Positions 42,850 to 52,149 are shown, counted from the stretch's first letter. The stretch: DNA of 64,000 bases from Xenophilus sp. E41 (GCF_003671765.1 NZ_QPIB01000008.1:356464-420463); one strand, 5' to 3'. The notes: a model not told the origin generated them from the letters alone. Made by a program: numbers and translations.

Positions 42850-43615
42850 CGGTCGCCTCCTTGCGGATGTTGACGTGGGTCTTGCCCAGGTAGACCTCGC
42901 GCACGCGCGGATCGCGGCCGATCTCGGCCGGCGTCCCCTCGGTCAGGATGCGTCCGCCCACCAGCACGGAGATGCGACGCGCGAAGCGGAACACCAGGTT
43001 CATGTCGTGCTCGATGAAGAGGACGCTGATGTCCTCGGGCAGTTCGGCGATCGCCTCGAAGAGCTCGCCGCTCTCGTCCACCGGCACGCCGGCGGCCGGC
43101 TCGTCCAGCAGCAGGATGCGCGGCCGCGCGGCCAGCGCCAGGGCGATCTCGAGCAGCCGCTGCTTGCCGTAGGCCAGCTCGGCCACCGGCACGTCGGCCA
43201 GGGCTCCCAGCCGCAGGCGATCCAGCAGCGCATGGGCCTCGTCGAAGGCCGCTTTGCTGCGCCCGAAGGGGCGCCACCAGGTCGCGCCCTGCCCTTCGCG
43301 CTCGTGGATGGCCAGCACGACGGAGAGCAGCGGCGTGAGGCTCGGGAACAGCGTGTTGATCTGGAAGGTCCGCGCCAGACCGCCGCGGGCGCGCCGGTCC
43401 GCCGCCCAGCCCGTGATGTCCTCGCCGTTCATGCGGATGCTGCCGGCGCTGGGGCGGTAGATGCCGGTCAGCAGGTTGATCAGCGTGGTCTTGCCCGCGC
43501 CGTTGGGGCCGATCAGCGCCTGGCGTGCGCCGGGCTCCAGCGACAGCCCGACCTCGGCCACCGCCTGGAACGCGCCGAAGCTGATGCCCAGGCCCTGTGT
43601 CTGCAGTGCGGTCAT
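42842..43615 (-). CDS. livG: Liv-type ABC transporter ATPase (LivG-like)
   Basis: A 257-residue ATPase. Walker A GPNGAGKTTLIN, the LivG-type signature LAYGKQRLLEIALAL and Walker B ILLLDEPAAGVP are present. The start is ATG 43615 behind GGGGAG; the open frame extends to 43681, into livM, without family similarity. It pairs with LivF on the LivH-LivM channel. Confidence 0.92.
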   Translation of the reverse strand: MTALQTQGLGISFGAFQAVAEVGLSLEPGARQALIGPNGAGKTTLINLLTGIYRPSAGSIRMNGEDITGWAADRRARGGLARTFQINTLFPSLTPLLSVVLAIHEREGQGATWWRPFGRSKAAFDEAHALLDRLRLGALADVPVAELAYGKQRLLEIALALAARPRILLLDEPAAGVPVDESGELFEAIAELPEDISVLFIEHDMNLVFRFARRISVLVGGRILTEGTPAEIGRDPRVREVYLGKTHVNIRKEATDA

Positions 43616-43670
43616 GCCCCACTCCCCGTCTTGCGCCGTGCGCCGCGGGCACCGCGATGCGAGAGCGCGC

Positions 43671-44636
43671 TCATCGTGCATGCTCCTTGATGCGGATGCG
43701 GCGCGACAGCGCGCCCATGATGCCGCCGCGGCCCAGCATCACGGCCGCGATCAGGAAGATGCCGAGCCAGAACATCCAGTACTCCGGGTTCATGTCGGCG
43801 AACCAGTCGTGCACCAGCATGTAGACGATCGCGCCGACCAGGCCGCCGTACAGCCGCCCCGTGCCGCCCAGCACCAGGATGATCAGTATCTCGGCCGAGC
43901 GGTTGAAGCCGATGGACTCGATGCCCACGAACTGCGTGGTCTGCGCCAGCAGCGCGCCCGCCACGCCGGCCACTGCGGCCGAGAAGGCGTAGGCCATGCG
44001 CAGCCGGGCCTCCACCGGCGAACCGATGGCCAGCATGCGCTTGCGGTTGTCGTGGATGCCACGCAGCGCCAGGCCGAAGGGCGAGCGCAGCACCAGCCGC
44101 ACGAGCAGGAACATGGCCAGCACGACGGCGAAGGCATAGACGAAGGCGGTCTTGCCGAACAGGTCGAACTCGAACAGGCCCAGGACCGGCTTCACGACCA
44201 TGCCCTGCAGGCCATCGGTGCCACCGGTGATGCCCGACAGCCGGTTGGCCAGCTCGGCCAGCAGCACGCACACGCCGATGGTGATCATCAGCCGCGTGAG
44301 GTCGGCGCCGCGCACGATGAGGTAGCTGAGCAGGTAGCCCAGTACGCCGGCCACGACCAGCGCGGCCAGCAGGCCGCTGAAGGGCTCGCCCCAGCCGTGC
44401 TTGGCCAGCAGGCCGGCGGTGTACGCACCCGCACCGAAGAAGGCCGCATGGCCCACGGTGAGGATGCCGGCATAGCCCAGCGCCATGTCCAGCGCCACGG
44501 CGAAAAGGCCGAAGATCAGGATCTGGCTCAGCAGCGTGAGATGGTTGGGCGCGATGAAGTAGCTGCAGGCCAGCAGCAGCCAGAACGCGATTTCGGCCGC
44601 GCGCGACTGGCCCGGCGACAGGGTGATGGCTTTCAT
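43671..44636 (-). CDS. livM: Liv-type ABC transporter permease (LivM-like)
   Basis: A 321-residue inner-membrane protein with about nine helices; ALGYAGILTVGHAAFFGAGAY is the conserved LivM segment and NRKRMLAIGSPVEARLRMAY the ATPase-contact loop. Its ATG overlaps the livH stop (ATGA), so the two channel halves are translationally coupled. Confidence 0.92.
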   Translation of the reverse strand: MKAITLSPGQSRAAEIAFWLLLACSYFIAPNHLTLLSQILIFGLFAVALDMALGYAGILTVGHAAFFGAGAYTAGLLAKHGWGEPFSGLLAALVVAGVLGYLLSYLIVRGADLTRLMITIGVCVLLAELANRLSGITGGTDGLQGMVVKPVLGLFEFDLFGKTAFVYAFAVVLAMFLLVRLVLRSPFGLALRGIHDNRKRMLAIGSPVEARLRMAYAFSAAVAGVAGALLAQTTQFVGIESIGFNRSAEILIILVLGGTGRLYGGLVGAIVYMLVHDWFADMNPEYWMFWLGIFLIAAVMLGRGGIMGALSRRIRIKEHAR

Positions 44637-45493
44637 GCGAGCCCCTTCTTGGGAACGATGCCGTTCGGGCGCAGCAGCAGCATCCCGATCATGAAGACGT
44701 AGATCAGGAACACGCCGGCCTCGGGCAGGTAGTACTTGCCGGCCACGTCGACCACGCCGACCAGCAGCGCGGCGATGAAGGGCCCGGTGACGGTGCCCGC
44801 CCCGCCCACGCAGACCACGATCAGGAAGTACACCAGGTACTTCAGCGGAAACGAGGGCTCCAGGCCGAGCATGCCCAGGCTCAGCGCGCCGCCCAGCCCC
44901 GCCAGCCCGCAGCCCAGCGAGAAGGTCAGGAAGAACAGCCGCTGCACATGGATGCCCGTGCCGCCGGCCACGCGCTGGTTGTCGACGGCCGCGCGCACCA
45001 TCGCGCCGTAGCGCGTGCGGTTCATGAGCTGCAGCAGCAACACCAGGGTCGCCACGCCGCAGACGATGAGGAACAGCCTGTAGCGTCCCAATCCGACGCC
45101 GGCGAAGGAGAACTGCCCCTGCAGCGCCGGCGGCAGGTTGAAAGGCAGCATGGTCGGCCCGAAGAAGTAGGTCAGCACGGCGATCGAGACGAACACCACG
45201 CCGATCGACAGCAGCACCTGGTCCAGCGGATGCGCGCGATACAGGCGGCGGTAGAACACGAACTCGAGCACGGCACCGAGCAGCGCCGCGGCCACGAAGG
45301 CCGCCACCAGCGCCAGCCCGTACGGCAGGCCCAGCCGGTTCATGAGCACCGCGGCCGCGTACCCGCCCACGACCGCGAAGCTGCCGTGCGCGAGGTTGAC
45401 GAAGTTCATCAAGCCCATGGTGATGGACAGGCCCACCGCCATGAGGAAGAGGAGCATGCCGTAGGCCACCCCGTCGAAAAGGACGATTCCCAT
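44633..45493 (-). CDS. livH: Liv-type ABC transporter permease (LivH-like)
   Basis: A 286-residue inner-membrane protein with about eight helices; LGLMNFVNLAHGSFAVVGGY-type residues near the N-terminus mark LivH. The start is ATG 45493 (MGIVLFDGVAYG); the frame is open for 24 more codons without signal. It lies 75 bases after the binding-protein gene. Confidence 0.92.
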   Translation of the reverse strand: MGIVLFDGVAYGMLLFLMAVGLSITMGLMNFVNLAHGSFAVVGGYAAAVLMNRLGLPYGLALVAAFVAAALLGAVLEFVFYRRLYRAHPLDQVLLSIGVVFVSIAVLTYFFGPTMLPFNLPPALQGQFSFAGVGLGRYRLFLIVCGVATLVLLLQLMNRTRYGAMVRAAVDNQRVAGGTGIHVQRLFFLTFSLGCGLAGLGGALSLGMLGLEPSFPLKYLVYFLIVVCVGGAGTVTGPFIAALLVGVVDVAGKYYLPEAGVFLIYVFMIGMLLLRPNGIVPKKGLA

Positions 45494-45568
45494 TGGATTC
45501 CCGATGCGAGGCGCGGGGCGCCCTGGCGTGCGCCCCGTGCCGGAGTCAGCGCCCGGTGGGCGCAAGCG

Positions 45569-46747
45569 TCACTTGGCTTCCTTGGCCGGGTCCTTCACGC
45601 GGTCGAACTTGTCGAACTCCACGTTGACCAGCTTGCCGTTGACCTTCTCGGTCTTGCGGATGTAGACCGTCTGCACGATGTCGCGCGTGGCGGCATCGAT
45701 CTCGATCGGGCCGCGCGGGCTCTCGAAGGCCAGGCCCTTGAGGGCGTCCATCACCTTGTCGCCATCGGCATTGCCGCCGGTCTTCTTCAGGGCCAGGTCG
45801 ATGGCGGCCATGGCGTCGTAGGCCGTCACGGCGAAGTAGCTCGGACGCAGGCCGGTGCCGAACTGCGCCTCGAAGTCCTTCACGAACTTCTGGTTCTTGG
45901 CCGAGGGATGGGCGTAGGAATAGTGGTGGCTGGTCACCAGGCCCAGGGCCACGTCGCCGGTGGCGTCGAGGTAGCTGTCGTCGGTCGCCTCGCCGGTGGC
46001 GTAGAGCTTGATGCCGGCCTCGTCCATGCCGCGCTCCTTCCACACCTTGAGGAAGGCGGGCGGCATCACGCCGGAGGGGAAGAAGAAGAACACCGACTGC
46101 GGCTTGGCATCCTTGATGCGCTGCACGTAGGCGGAGAAGTCGGGGTTGTTCATCGGCGTGCGCAGTTCCCCGACCACCTTGCCGCCGCCACCCTCGAAGG
46201 CCTTCTTGAAGGCCGTCAGCGAGTCCGTGCCCGAGGCGTAGTCGGCGACCACCACATAGGCTTCCTTGGTGCCGTTGCGCAGCATCCAGCGGGCCATCGG
46301 GTCGGACACCTGCTGCACCGTGAACGACAGGCGCGCGACGTAGGGCGAGCTGGTCGTGATCGCCGAGGACGAGGCGTTCATCACCACCGTGGGAATCTTG
46401 GCCTGGGTCGCCACGGCCGCGACGGCATACGCGTTGGGGCTGAAGTCCAGGCCCGTCAGGATCTGCACCTTGTCGCGCACCACCAGTTCCTGCGCGATGC
46501 GCTTGGAGGCATCGGGCGCAGGGCCGGCCGTGTCCTTCTTGATGATCTCGACCGGGCGGCCGGCGATCTTGTTGCCGTGCTCCTTGAGGTACAGCGCGAC
46601 GCCCGCGTCGAACTGGCGACCGTAATCGGCATAGGGGCCGGAATAGGTGCCGATCAGGCCGATCTTCAGCGCGTCCTGGGCTTGCACCGCGCCGGCCACG
46701 CAGGCCAGTGCCGCGGCGGCGAGCAGGGTACGTTTGGTCATCTTCAT
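45569..46747 (-). CDS. Liv-type periplasmic substrate-binding protein
   Basis: A 392-residue receptor. A signal peptide (MKMTKRTLLAAAALACVAG, cleaved near VQAQ) is followed by a Leu/Ile/Val-binding-protein fold (LKIGLIGTYSGPYADYGRQF, VFFFFPSGVMPPAFLKVW). GGAGTTCCACG precedes the ATG at 46747. Receptors of this group in aromatic and amide operons bind non-amino-acid ligands. It lies 22 bases behind the reductase gene, placing uptake and oxidation in one transcript. Confidence 0.93.
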   Translation of the reverse strand: MKMTKRTLLAAAALACVAGAVQAQDALKIGLIGTYSGPYADYGRQFDAGVALYLKEHGNKIAGRPVEIIKKDTAGPAPDASKRIAQELVVRDKVQILTGLDFSPNAYAVAAVATQAKIPTVVMNASSSAITTSSPYVARLSFTVQQVSDPMARWMLRNGTKEAYVVVADYASGTDSLTAFKKAFEGGGGKVVGELRTPMNNPDFSAYVQRIKDAKPQSVFFFFPSGVMPPAFLKVWKERGMDEAGIKLYATGEATDDSYLDATGDVALGLVTSHHYSYAHPSAKNQKFVKDFEAQFGTGLRPSYFAVTAYDAMAAIDLALKKTGGNADGDKVMDALKGLAFESPRGPIEIDAATRDIVQTVYIRKTEKVNGKLVNVEFDKFDRVKDPAKEAK

Positions 46748-46769
46748 CGTGGAACTCCGTGGGAAGAAC

Positions 46770-48020
46770 TCAGCCCGCAGGCCGGGGGATGGAAAAAGGC
46801 TTGAGGTCGCTGGCCGGGTCGGCGAGCAGCTCGACGGGGATGTCGGCGCCATGGGCGATCAGCTTGCGGGCGAGCATGTGCTCGGCCGGACGATTCACCG
46901 AGTGTGCCGCGGCGACGCGCCCCTCGCGCAGGTAGAAGAGCGTGAAGCGGTGGTCGGCGAGCTCGCCGCGCAGCACCGTGCGGTCGCCCGGCGCTGGCAG
47001 CCCGGCCATCTGGAATTTCAGGTCGTGCTGATCGCTCCAGAACCAGGGCACGGCCGTGAGCGGCTGGGGCCGGCCGACCAGCACCGATGCCGCGGCGCGC
47101 GCGCCGTCGTTGGCGGCCTGGATGGATTCGAGCCGCATGCGCACCGTGCCCGGCGCTGCGGCGGACGGCAACGCCATGTTGGCGACGTCGCCTGCTGCCA
47201 GCACCCGGGGGGCGCTGGTGCGACCCAGCGTGTCGACGAGGATGCCGCCTTCGCATGCGATGCCCGCAGCTTCGGCCAGCTCCACGTTCGGCAGCACGCC
47301 GATGCCGAGGACCACCAGGTCGCATTCGAGCTGGCGGCCGTCGTCCAGGAGCACCGCCGCCACATGGCCCTGCGCGTCGCCCACGAGTGCCGCGACGCCC
47401 CGGCCCAGTTCCAGCGCGACACCGCGTGCGCGATGCGCATCCGCGACGTAGTCGGACATCAGGGCGGGAAAGCTGCGTGCGAGCAGGCGCGGCTGGCCCT
47501 CGACCACGGTGACGCTCGCGCCTGCCGCCGTCAGCGCCGCTGCGACCTCCAGCCCGATGAAGCCGCCGCCGATCACGCAGGCCCGCCGGCTGCGGCCCAG
47601 CGCCGCGTGCACGGCGATGGCATCGTCCAGGGTGCGCAGCTGGTGCACGCCCTGCAGATCGGCGCCGGGCACTTGCAGCGGCCTGCAGCGCGCGCCGGTG
47701 GCGAAGGCGAGCCAGCCGTAGTCCAGCTGGCCGCCGTCGGCCAGCTCCACGCGCTGCGTCGAGAGATCCACCTTTGTGACACGCGTGCCCAGCCGCAACT
47801 CGATCTGCTGCTGGGCGTAGAAGTCCGGGCCGCGCAGCGCGAGCTGGTCGGCGGCGGTCTTGCCGGCGAGCAGCCCCTTGGACAGCGGCGGGCGCTGGTA
47901 CGGCGCGTGACGCTCGTCCCCGAGCAGCACGATCGGCGCATCGAAGCCGAGCTCCCGAGCCGAAGCAGCGAGTTGCACCCCGGCGTAGGAGGCGCCGACG
48001 ATGACCAGCGCGTCGGCCAT
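46770..48020 (-). CDS. NAD(P)H-ferredoxin reductase of the oxygenase system
   Basis: A 416-residue FAD protein of the putidaredoxin-reductase type. It has FAD fold GASYAG (9-14), PYQRPPLSK, NAD fold CVIGGGFIGLE, the second FAD motif VLAAGDVANM, and a C-terminal reductase domain (VPWFWSDQHDLKFQMAG). It passes electrons to the 2Fe-2S ferredoxin encoded directly upstream, with which it overlaps (TGATG). Confidence 0.94.
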   Translation of the reverse strand: MADALVIVGASYAGVQLAASARELGFDAPIVLLGDERHAPYQRPPLSKGLLAGKTAADQLALRGPDFYAQQQIELRLGTRVTKVDLSTQRVELADGGQLDYGWLAFATGARCRPLQVPGADLQGVHQLRTLDDAIAVHAALGRSRRACVIGGGFIGLEVAAALTAAGASVTVVEGQPRLLARSFPALMSDYVADAHRARGVALELGRGVAALVGDAQGHVAAVLLDDGRQLECDLVVLGIGVLPNVELAEAAGIACEGGILVDTLGRTSAPRVLAAGDVANMALPSAAAPGTVRMRLESIQAANDGARAAASVLVGRPQPLTAVPWFWSDQHDLKFQMAGLPAPGDRTVLRGELADHRFTLFYLREGRVAAAHSVNRPAEHMLARKLIAHGADIPVELLADPASDLKPFSIPRPAG

Positions 48021-48343
48021 CAGACCTGCGTCTCCGGCACGCGCACCGTGAGGCCGTCGAGTTCGGCCGTCACCGGGATCTGGCAGCTGAGGCGGCTGTT
48101 GGGCGCGCGCTCGCTGGCGGTGCCGTCCAGCAGTTCGTCCTCCATCTCGTCCGGCGGCGTGAGCCGGTCGACGAAGGCCTCGTCGACATAGACGTGGCAG
48201 GTCGCGCAGGAGCAGCTGCCGCCGCACTCGGCGTCGATGCCGCGAATGTTGTGCTGGATGGCGGTCTCCATCACGCTGGCGCCGAGCTTGGCGTCGACGC
48301 TGCGCGTGCTGCCATCCTTGAGGATGTAGTGGATCGTGGGCAT
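48020..48343 (-). CDS. 2Fe-2S ferredoxin, adrenodoxin type
   Basis: A 107-residue ferredoxin. The cluster ligands are Cys40, Cys46, Cys49 and Cys87 (C-x5-C-x2-C..C); Cys44 is an extra cysteine inside the loop (ECGGSCSCATC). It would shuttle electrons from the reductase to the Rieske oxygenase. It lies 25 bases behind the glutamine-synthetase-like gene. Confidence 0.94.
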   Translation of the reverse strand: MPTIHYILKDGSTRSVDAKLGASVMETAIQHNIRGIDAECGGSCSCATCHVYVDEAFVDRLTPPDEMEDELLDGTASERAPNSRLSCQIPVTAELDGLTVRVPETQV

Positions 48344-48368
48344 TTGAGTTTCGGGATGTCGTCGGCGG

Positions 48369-49817
48369 TCAGAACATGTCGAAGTACTCGCGGTGCTCCC
48401 ACTCGGTCACCTCGAGGTTGAAGCGCGCGATCTCGGCCTGCTTGATGTGGCAGTAGTAGTCGACGAAGTCCTTCCCGAGCCCGTCGACGAGCGCGGCGTC
48501 CGCCTGCAGGGCGGCCAGTGCGGCCTCCAGGGTGCGGGGCAGTTCCTCGGCAGGCGTCTCGTAGGGTGCGTCGGCGGACGGCCCCGGATCCAGCCCGCGC
48601 TCGACGCCGTCCAGGCCCGAGACGATCTGCGACGCGAGGTAGAGGTAGGGGTTGGCCGTGGGCTCGCCGATGCGGTTCTCGATGCGCGAGGCGTTGTCGC
48701 CCGGCGCGCCGAGCACGCGCAGCATGGCGCCGCGGTTGTCCTGCGCCCAGATGGCGCGATCGGGCGCGAGCGAGAACGGCCGGTAGCGGCGATAGCCGTT
48801 GAGCGTCGGACTCGCCAGCGCCGCGGCACCGCGGGCATGGGTCTTCAGGCCGGCCAGGTACTGCATGCCGAGCGGGCTCAGCGGCATTGCGTCATCGCCG
48901 CCAGCGTCGGGCATGAAGGCGTTGTCGCCCCCCTTCGCGTGCCGCAGCGACTGGTGCAGGTGCCAGCCGCTGGACATGACGCTGGGAATGCGCGGCCGGC
49001 ACATGAAGGTGGCGTGGTAGCCGTGGCGCTGGCAGATCTGCTTGATCGCGCTGCGCAGCAGCACCATGGTGTCGGCGGGCGCCATTCCCACCGTGGGACC
49101 GAACACCAGCTCGAACTGGCTGGGGCCGAACTCGATCTCCAGCGAGTGCAGCGGCAGGCCCAGAGCCTGCAGCTGGGTGCGCAGCAGCTCCATGAGCGCA
49201 TCCACGCGGTCGTAGCGCAGCTCGGTCAGGTACTGGTGGCCGTGCGTGAGCAGCGACACGGCCGGCGGCGTGCCCGGCTGGCCCGCATCGGCGAGGCGCA
49301 TCTGCGCGTCGTCGAGCTTGAAGACGTGGAATTCGACCTCCAGACCCGCCACGAAGTCCAGACCGCGCGAATCCAGCCGGCCGACCGCGCGCTGCAGGAT
49401 CTGCCGCGTGTCGAAGGGGCAGCGCCGGCCGTCCTTCATGAACGCATCGCACAGCACCCAGCCCGTGCGCGGCGCCCAGGGCAGCATGCGGAAGGTGGAC
49501 GGGTCGGCCAGGATCGTGAAGTCGGCACCGCCTTGCAGCCCTTCGAGCGCGAAGCCCCCGCCGGCCGAGAACACGGGGAACACCGAGCGGTGCGAGGTGT
49601 CCTTGGCGAGCAGCGTGGTGGTGAGGTTCACGCCCCGCGCCAGCGCGCCCCGGGCAGCTTCGGCGACCAGGGTCTTGCCGCGCAGCACACCGTGCTGGTC
49701 GGCCCACGCGAAGCGCAGCACGTCGAGCTCGCCGGCGTCGATGCGCCCGACGATCTCGCTGGCCTGGGCCTGTTGTTCGTCGCTCCAGAGACCGAAGCGT
49801 TCGGCGAAGGTGCTCAT
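48369..49817 (-). CDS. Glutamine-synthetase-like gamma-glutamyl-amine ligase
   Basis: A 482-residue protein with an intact GS catalytic domain: GLEVEFHVF and EIEFGPSQFELVF (metal Glu), SSGWHLHQSL (His/ATP side), NGYRRYRPFSLAP, and RIENRIGEPTANPYL (Arg and Glu of the active site). The organisation is that of the GS-like ligases used in amine catabolism, such as those for aniline, isopropylamine or polyamines, which make gamma-glutamylamides. It is directly coupled to a Rieske oxygenase gene, with one base between them, so it more likely activates an amine substrate than assimilates ammonia. Confidence 0.87.
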   Translation of the reverse strand: MSTFAERFGLWSDEQQAQASEIVGRIDAGELDVLRFAWADQHGVLRGKTLVAEAARGALARGVNLTTTLLAKDTSHRSVFPVFSAGGGFALEGLQGGADFTILADPSTFRMLPWAPRTGWVLCDAFMKDGRRCPFDTRQILQRAVGRLDSRGLDFVAGLEVEFHVFKLDDAQMRLADAGQPGTPPAVSLLTHGHQYLTELRYDRVDALMELLRTQLQALGLPLHSLEIEFGPSQFELVFGPTVGMAPADTMVLLRSAIKQICQRHGYHATFMCRPRIPSVMSSGWHLHQSLRHAKGGDNAFMPDAGGDDAMPLSPLGMQYLAGLKTHARGAAALASPTLNGYRRYRPFSLAPDRAIWAQDNRGAMLRVLGAPGDNASRIENRIGEPTANPYLYLASQIVSGLDGVERGLDPGPSADAPYETPAEELPRTLEAALAALQADAALVDGLGKDFVDYYCHIKQAEIARFNLEVTEWEHREYFDMF

Positions 49818-49818
49818 C

Positions 49819-51141
49819 TCAGGCCGCCAGGCGGGCCGAGGCCCAGTCCGAAACCTGCCGGCGGGCCAGGTCGGCCTCTTCGCAGTAGCTGGCGGCCTTG
49901 TCGGCGGCCGCGACGCCGTCGATCGACGGCGGCCCCGTCAGCGTGCCGGCTTCCTGCGCCGTGGGCCGCATGGGCAGTGCCTCGCCCGCCTGCGCGGCCT
50001 CGATGGCCTTCACCAGCATCCGGCGGTAGAGCATGATGCCCTTGTCGGTCGTGCCGAGGTGCTCGCGCGTGCGGTCCTGGATCGGGCCCATGGATTCGCA
50101 GGCCCATTGGTCGTGCACGTTGATGTCCTCGCCCATGCCGGTGTAGGTCTGCGTCAGCTGTTCCTCGACGCTGTAGCCGTACTCGTTGCGCTTGTTCTTG
50201 CGCGAGGTGTACAGCGGCAGCTCGATGGTCTTGAGGCGCTGCTCGCGCATCTGCGCCTTGTCCACCGGACCGGTGAAGCTGGTGAAGATCGCGTACCAGT
50301 AGCAGTGCGTGTCGTCCACCGGCACATGCCACTGCGAGATCGTCATCTCCGAACTCATCGGGATCACGAAGGCCTGCGGAAAGACGACGTTGGTCACCCG
50401 CACGTGCGTCTGCTCTTCGGAGAGCTTGCGCAGCGTGGTCAGCTTCATGCCGTAGGGTGCGGGCTCGGCCGCGATGTCGGGCCGGTCGTACTCGCGCAGC
50501 ACCTGGGTGATGGCCAGGTCGGAGTCGGCCGACGCGCCGCGGAACTGCTTGCCGTAGCTCTCGGCGGTGTCCTCGTCCTCGTAGAAGCGATGCAGGAAGG
50601 ACGCGTGCGCCGGGTCCATGCCCACCTCGAGCGCCTGCAGCCAATTGCACTCCCACAGGCCCTTGAACGCGAAGGTGTGGCTGTCGGGCGCGACGAAGCA
50701 GTCGAACTCGGGGAATGCCGGCGGCTCGCCCTCGCCGATGTACGCGAAGACGATGCCGCTCTTTTCCACCACCGGGTAGGCGCCCTGGCGGATGCGCGTG
50801 CACAGCTTGCTGCCCGCCGGCTCGGCCGGGGTCTCCAGGCACTGGCCGTTGGCGTCGAACAGCCAGCCGTGGAAGGCGCAACGCAGGCCACCGTTCTCGA
50901 GACGGCCGTAGGCCAGGTCGGCCCCGCGGTGCGGGCAGTCGCGGTCGAGCAGGCCCAGACGGCCCGACTCGTCGCGGAACAGCACGAAGTGCTGGCCCAT
51001 GAGCTGCACCGGCCGCAGCGGGCGCGGACCGCGCAACTCCTCCGACAGGGCCACCGGCTGCCAGTAACGGCGCAGCAGCGTGCCTGCGGGCGTGCCGCGT
51101 CCCACGCGGGTGATGAGGTCGTTTTGTTCGGCGCTGATCAT
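49819..51141 (-). CDS. Rieske oxygenase large subunit
   Basis: A 440-residue non-heme iron oxygenase. Rieske ligands are C69-x-H71 and C88-x2-H91; the mononuclear iron site is D176-P-A-H179 with H184. The length and lack of a partner small subunit suggest a homotrimeric mono-oxygenase/demethylase-like type rather than a ring dioxygenase with beta subunit. It is the first gene of the eleven-gene operon and starts 262 bases from the divergent GntR gene. The substrate is likely a nitrogenous aromatic or N-alkyl compound; this is inferred from context. Confidence 0.93.
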   Translation of the reverse strand: MISAEQNDLITRVGRGTPAGTLLRRYWQPVALSEELRGPRPLRPVQLMGQHFVLFRDESGRLGLLDRDCPHRGADLAYGRLENGGLRCAFHGWLFDANGQCLETPAEPAGSKLCTRIRQGAYPVVEKSGIVFAYIGEGEPPAFPEFDCFVAPDSHTFAFKGLWECNWLQALEVGMDPAHASFLHRFYEDEDTAESYGKQFRGASADSDLAITQVLREYDRPDIAAEPAPYGMKLTTLRKLSEEQTHVRVTNVVFPQAFVIPMSSEMTISQWHVPVDDTHCYWYAIFTSFTGPVDKAQMREQRLKTIELPLYTSRKNKRNEYGYSVEEQLTQTYTGMGEDINVHDQWACESMGPIQDRTREHLGTTDKGIMLYRRMLVKAIEAAQAGEALPMRPTAQEAGTLTGPPSIDGVAAADKAASYCEEADLARRQVSDWASARLAA

Positions 51142-51164
51142 CGTGAAGCTCCAAGCCTTTCAGT

Positions 51165-51198
51165 CAATGCATTCAGTTGTATGCAATGGGATGCATTG
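51165..51198. promoter_or_regulatory. Nested GntR operator candidates before the Rieske gene
   Basis: CAATGCAT (51165-51172) and ATGCATTG (51191-51198) are inverted repeats that flank TTGTATGCAA (51177-51186). TTGTATGCA recurs inverted just in front of gntR at 51387-51395. The position, 24-57 bases upstream of the oxygenase start, suits repression. Confidence 0.6.
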
Positions 51199-51367
51199 TC
51201 GTGAAATGCTCGGCCGGGTTAACTATTTTTTGCGTGAAATCAATGCACCGGTTCGGAGAATGGCGCACTTAATAAGGTAAAAAATGCGCCGTGCCGTGGT
51301 TTTCACCTATTGATGCATGCATGATCCGGGCCAACACACGCCCAATGCGTACATCGAACCGCGCGCC

Positions 51368-51373
51368 TAGAAT
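51368..51373 (+). promoter_or_regulatory. Candidate -10 box of gntR
   Basis: TAGAAT preceded by GCC, 30 bases before the gntR start, as at other promoters in the window. No clear -35 is seen. Confidence 0.45.
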
Positions 51374-51386
51374 TTGCTCCGGCTAC

Positions 51387-51395
51387 TGCATACAA
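51387..51395. promoter_or_regulatory. GntR half-site overlapping the gntR leader
   Basis: TGCATACAA, the inverse of the TTGTATGCA upstream of the Rieske gene, directly abuts the GGAG ribosome binding site of gntR and lies downstream of its -10 box. It suggests autoregulation. Confidence 0.5.
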
Positions 51396-51403
51396 GGAGA
51401 GCC

Positions 51404-52135
51404 ATGGATTCCCAACAGTCACGTGTCCTGGTTCAACTGCGCGACCTGATCCTCAAGGGCGAGTTCGGCCCCGGCGAGCGGCTGGCCGAGATCCCCCTGG
51501 CCGAGAAGCTGGGGGCCTCGCGCACGCCCGTGCGCCTCGCGCTCGCAAGCCTCGAGCACGAAGGCCTCATCGAGCCCTCCCCCGCCGGTGGCTACCAGAT
51601 GCGGCGCTTCACCTCGCAGGAGATCGCGGATGCGATCCGCGTGCGGGGCGTCATCGAGGGCTTCGCAGCCCGCCTGCTCGCCGAGGACGGCGCGCCCCGG
51701 CAGCTGCTGCGCGAACTGCACGACTGCCTCGACGAGGGCGACAAGGTCGTGAACAAGCCGACCATGGAACTGGACGACTACGCCGGCTACGTGGAAATGA
51801 ACGACCGCTTCCACGCCCTCATCATCCAGGGCTGCGGCAACGCATCGGTCCGGCGCATCATGGAGATGCTCGACAGCCAGCCCTTCGCGGCGCCCAGCGC
51901 CATGCTGCCGATGCAGTCGTCGATGCGCGAGGGCCAGCAGTGGATGCAGCAGGCCCACCGCACCCACCACGCGCTGGTGCAGGCGATCGAACGCGGCCAG
52001 GGTTCGCGCGCACAGGCCCTGGGCGAGGAACATGTCGAGATCGCCCGCATGAACCTCGACTACGCGCTCGAACGGCCCGAGCTGGCCGCGGAACTGATGC
52101 CCGGCATGAAGCTGGTGGCGGGCCGCGGACGCTGA
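51404..52135 (+). CDS. GntR-family transcriptional regulator (FadR/VanR type)
   Basis: A 243-residue regulator with winged helix at about 8-72 (LILKGEFGPGERLAEIPLAEKLGASRTPVRLALASLEHEGLI) and an FCD ligand domain (RGVIEGFAARLLAEDGA, DRFHALIIQGCGN, HHALVQAIERG). The ATG follows AAGGAGAGCC. It is divergent from the Rieske/GS/Liv operon and almost certainly controls it, with a metabolite of the pathway as effector. Confidence 0.93.
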   Translation: MDSQQSRVLVQLRDLILKGEFGPGERLAEIPLAEKLGASRTPVRLALASLEHEGLIEPSPAGGYQMRRFTSQEIADAIRVRGVIEGFAARLLAEDGAPRQLLRELHDCLDEGDKVVNKPTMELDDYAGYVEMNDRFHALIIQGCGNASVRRIMEMLDSQPFAAPSAMLPMQSSMREGQQWMQQAHRTHHALVQAIERGQGSRAQALGEEHVEIARMNLDYALERPELAAELMPGMKLVAGRGR

Positions 52136-52149
52136 CGCCCCCGCATCGC

